Assembly: GCA_019416395.1 (NCBI GenBank)
Contig: DXXH01000048.1
Span: 1 to 13,981 of the forward strand
DNA from: Clostridiales bacterium
GTDB taxonomy: Bacteria > Bacillota > Clostridia > Oscillospirales > Acutalibacteraceae
Reading direction: 5' to 3'
DNA length: 13,981 nt
Part shown: piece by piece, positions 13,228 through 13,981 of the stretch
Position numbering within the stretch: position 1 is the first letter of the stretch
Layout of the letters: each line of letters opens with the position of its first letter
Translations under genes and position numbers: made by a program
The notes under the pieces: model-generated
Databases searched by the model: none
Told to the model about the DNA's origin: nothing
What the model saw: only the letters and a program-made list of their open reading frames with translations

Positions 13228-13981
13228 CGCTCATACTCCTCCTTTCTCTGGCTGCCCCACATGGGAATCCCCAGCCGGTGGCACAGAAAATCATTCACAT
13301 CCTTGCCAAAGGGAGGCGGACGGTTCTCCCCCTGGACATTTTCCGGCAGCGCGGACAGAATCGCCTGGGCCGCCTGCCTTCCCGGCAGATCGTTGTCCAG
13401 ATGGAGAATCACTTTTTTCACCTGGGGATGCTCCTGCAAGAAATGTTCCAAGGCCAAGGGCAGCCGTGGGGGGCCCTTCGGGCTGGGGCGGTACACCCCG
13501 GCCAGGGACAGCAGATTCTGTTCTCTCCAATTTCTCCCTTTCAGCTTGCACAGGGTGGCGTAGGACAGGGCGTCAATGGGGGCTTCAAACAGGTGGAGAC
13601 TTGGGCTGTCTCCGGTCAGGGAGAAGCCAAAACGCTTGTTGCTGCCGTTTAAGTCCCCATGGAACCGGGCTTTCCCCGTCCCCCGTTGACAGCCGAACCG
13701 GGCTTTTCCCTGGGTATCAAATCCAAGGAATACAGCGTTGTGGTGGGGAAGGCTCTCGTAGAGCCTGCCGGTCTGGATGCAGTAGTCAAGGATTTCCCGG
13801 TCAATGCCCCGGCCTGTCAGGTAGGCAATTACCCGGTCGTGTGTGGGGCTGCGCTCCGGGAGCAGCAGGATTTTGATCCGCGGTTTTTCGGCTGGGGGCA
13901 TAGAAATGGGCGGCATTGTTGCCGCCCGTCCGTTGAGCTTCTTCATGGCCTCCAGAAAAGAGTCCCCCTTGACCTTGATGA
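13224..13981 (-). CDS. DUF3991/Toprim primase-like protein, 5' end outside the window
   Basis: Mobile-element primase-like protein, probably priming complementary-strand synthesis during transfer or replication. The reading frame stays open to the right edge (residues before the ATG at 13946 read KVKGDSFLEAM), so the start and any N-terminal zinc finger lie beyond position 13981. Counting from that internal ATG, the DUF3991 part (about 30-100) includes VIAYLTGRGIDREILDYC and HHNAVFLGFD. The Toprim part follows, with LFEAPIDALSY (Glu of the first motif) and VILHLDNDLPGRQAA (the Asp-x-Asp motif). The 3' end has FGKDVNDFLC, also typical. It overlaps the PcfM-like gene by 4 bases. A full-length protein would be clearly longer than the 252 codons seen here. 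Confidence 0.9.
   Translation of the reverse strand, partial: IKVKGDSFLEAMKKLNGRAATMPPISMPPAEKPRIKILLLPERSPTHDRVIAYLTGRGIDREILDYCIQTGRLYESLPHHNAVFLGFDTQGKARFGCQRGTGKARFHGDLNGSNKRFGFSLTGDSPSLHLFEAPIDALSYATLCKLKGRNWREQNLLSLAGVYRPSPKGPPRLPLALEHFLQEHPQVKKVILHLDNDLPGRQAAQAILSALPENVQGENRPPPFGKDVNDFLCHRLGIPMWGSQRKEEYER

Noticed and set aside
1..13981. CRISPR arrays, tRNA or rRNA genes, insertion sequences
   Set aside because: I saw no regularly spaced repeats, no tRNA-like clover-leaf signature, no rRNA sequence and no transposase or integrase gene anywhere in the window.

Overview
The window is the conjugation (transfer/mobilisation) module of a Tn1549/CTn-type integrative and conjugative element. 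It probably comes from a GC-rich gut clostridium of the Oscillospiraceae type. The evidence is the fixed gene order and protein families of that element class: DUF3991/Toprim primase, DpnD/PcfM, MobC, MOB-P relaxase, DUF3846, PcfB, VirD4, Maff2, TrbL/VirB6-like, PrgI, VirB4 and CHAP. Typical Firmicute ribosome binding sites (GGAGG/AGGGGG) and strongly G/C-ending codons in the transfer genes also fit. The host and ICE-family assignments rest on recognition, not on a search.

Layout, right to left (the direction of transfer-gene transcription, minus strand). Positions 13981-13033 hold a primase-like protein cut by the right edge, with DpnD/PcfM overlapping its stop. Positions 13032-12933 are a non-coding gap with two short palindromes, a candidate oriT. 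Positions 12932-11258 hold MobC and the relaxase. Positions 10496-11300 hold an AbrB/PIN toxin-antitoxin cassette on the opposite strand, with its own promoter and a terminator buried in the 3' end of the relaxase gene. Positions 10468-6430 are a tight cluster: DUF3846, PcfB, VirD4 coupling protein, Maff2 and the TrbL/VirB6-like channel protein. Positions 6419-5693 hold a RelB/RelE-ParE cassette on the same strand, with a palindromic promoter and a terminator. Positions 5671-1055 hold PrgI, VirB4 and the CHAP peptidoglycan hydrolase, all with overlapping ends.

Positions 1-1054 differ from the rest. They are AT-richer and hold one convincing gene (a small XRE-type regulator), a terminator hairpin, a possible small membrane protein and about 360 bases I cannot assign. 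The genes that normally follow the CHAP gene in this element class (DUF4315, DUF4366, topoisomerase) are absent, so the CHAP 3' end looks like a junction. The first 103 bases are a perfect inverted repeat with 49-bp arms and a 5-base centre, starting exactly at base 1. This is either a real long palindrome or a fold-back assembly artefact.

How the genes work together: the relaxase and MobC nick and pilot DNA at oriT. VirD4 with PcfB delivers the relaxosome to a VirB4/VirB6/PrgI channel. CHAP opens the cell wall. The primase-like protein probably serves strand synthesis. The two toxin-antitoxin cassettes sit inside the transfer operon rather than beside it. They probably stabilise the element and must also reshape its transcription. 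I found no wholly new enzyme system. The most noteworthy signals are the two embedded cassettes, the dual-coding terminator, the junction after the CHAP gene and the left-end palindrome.
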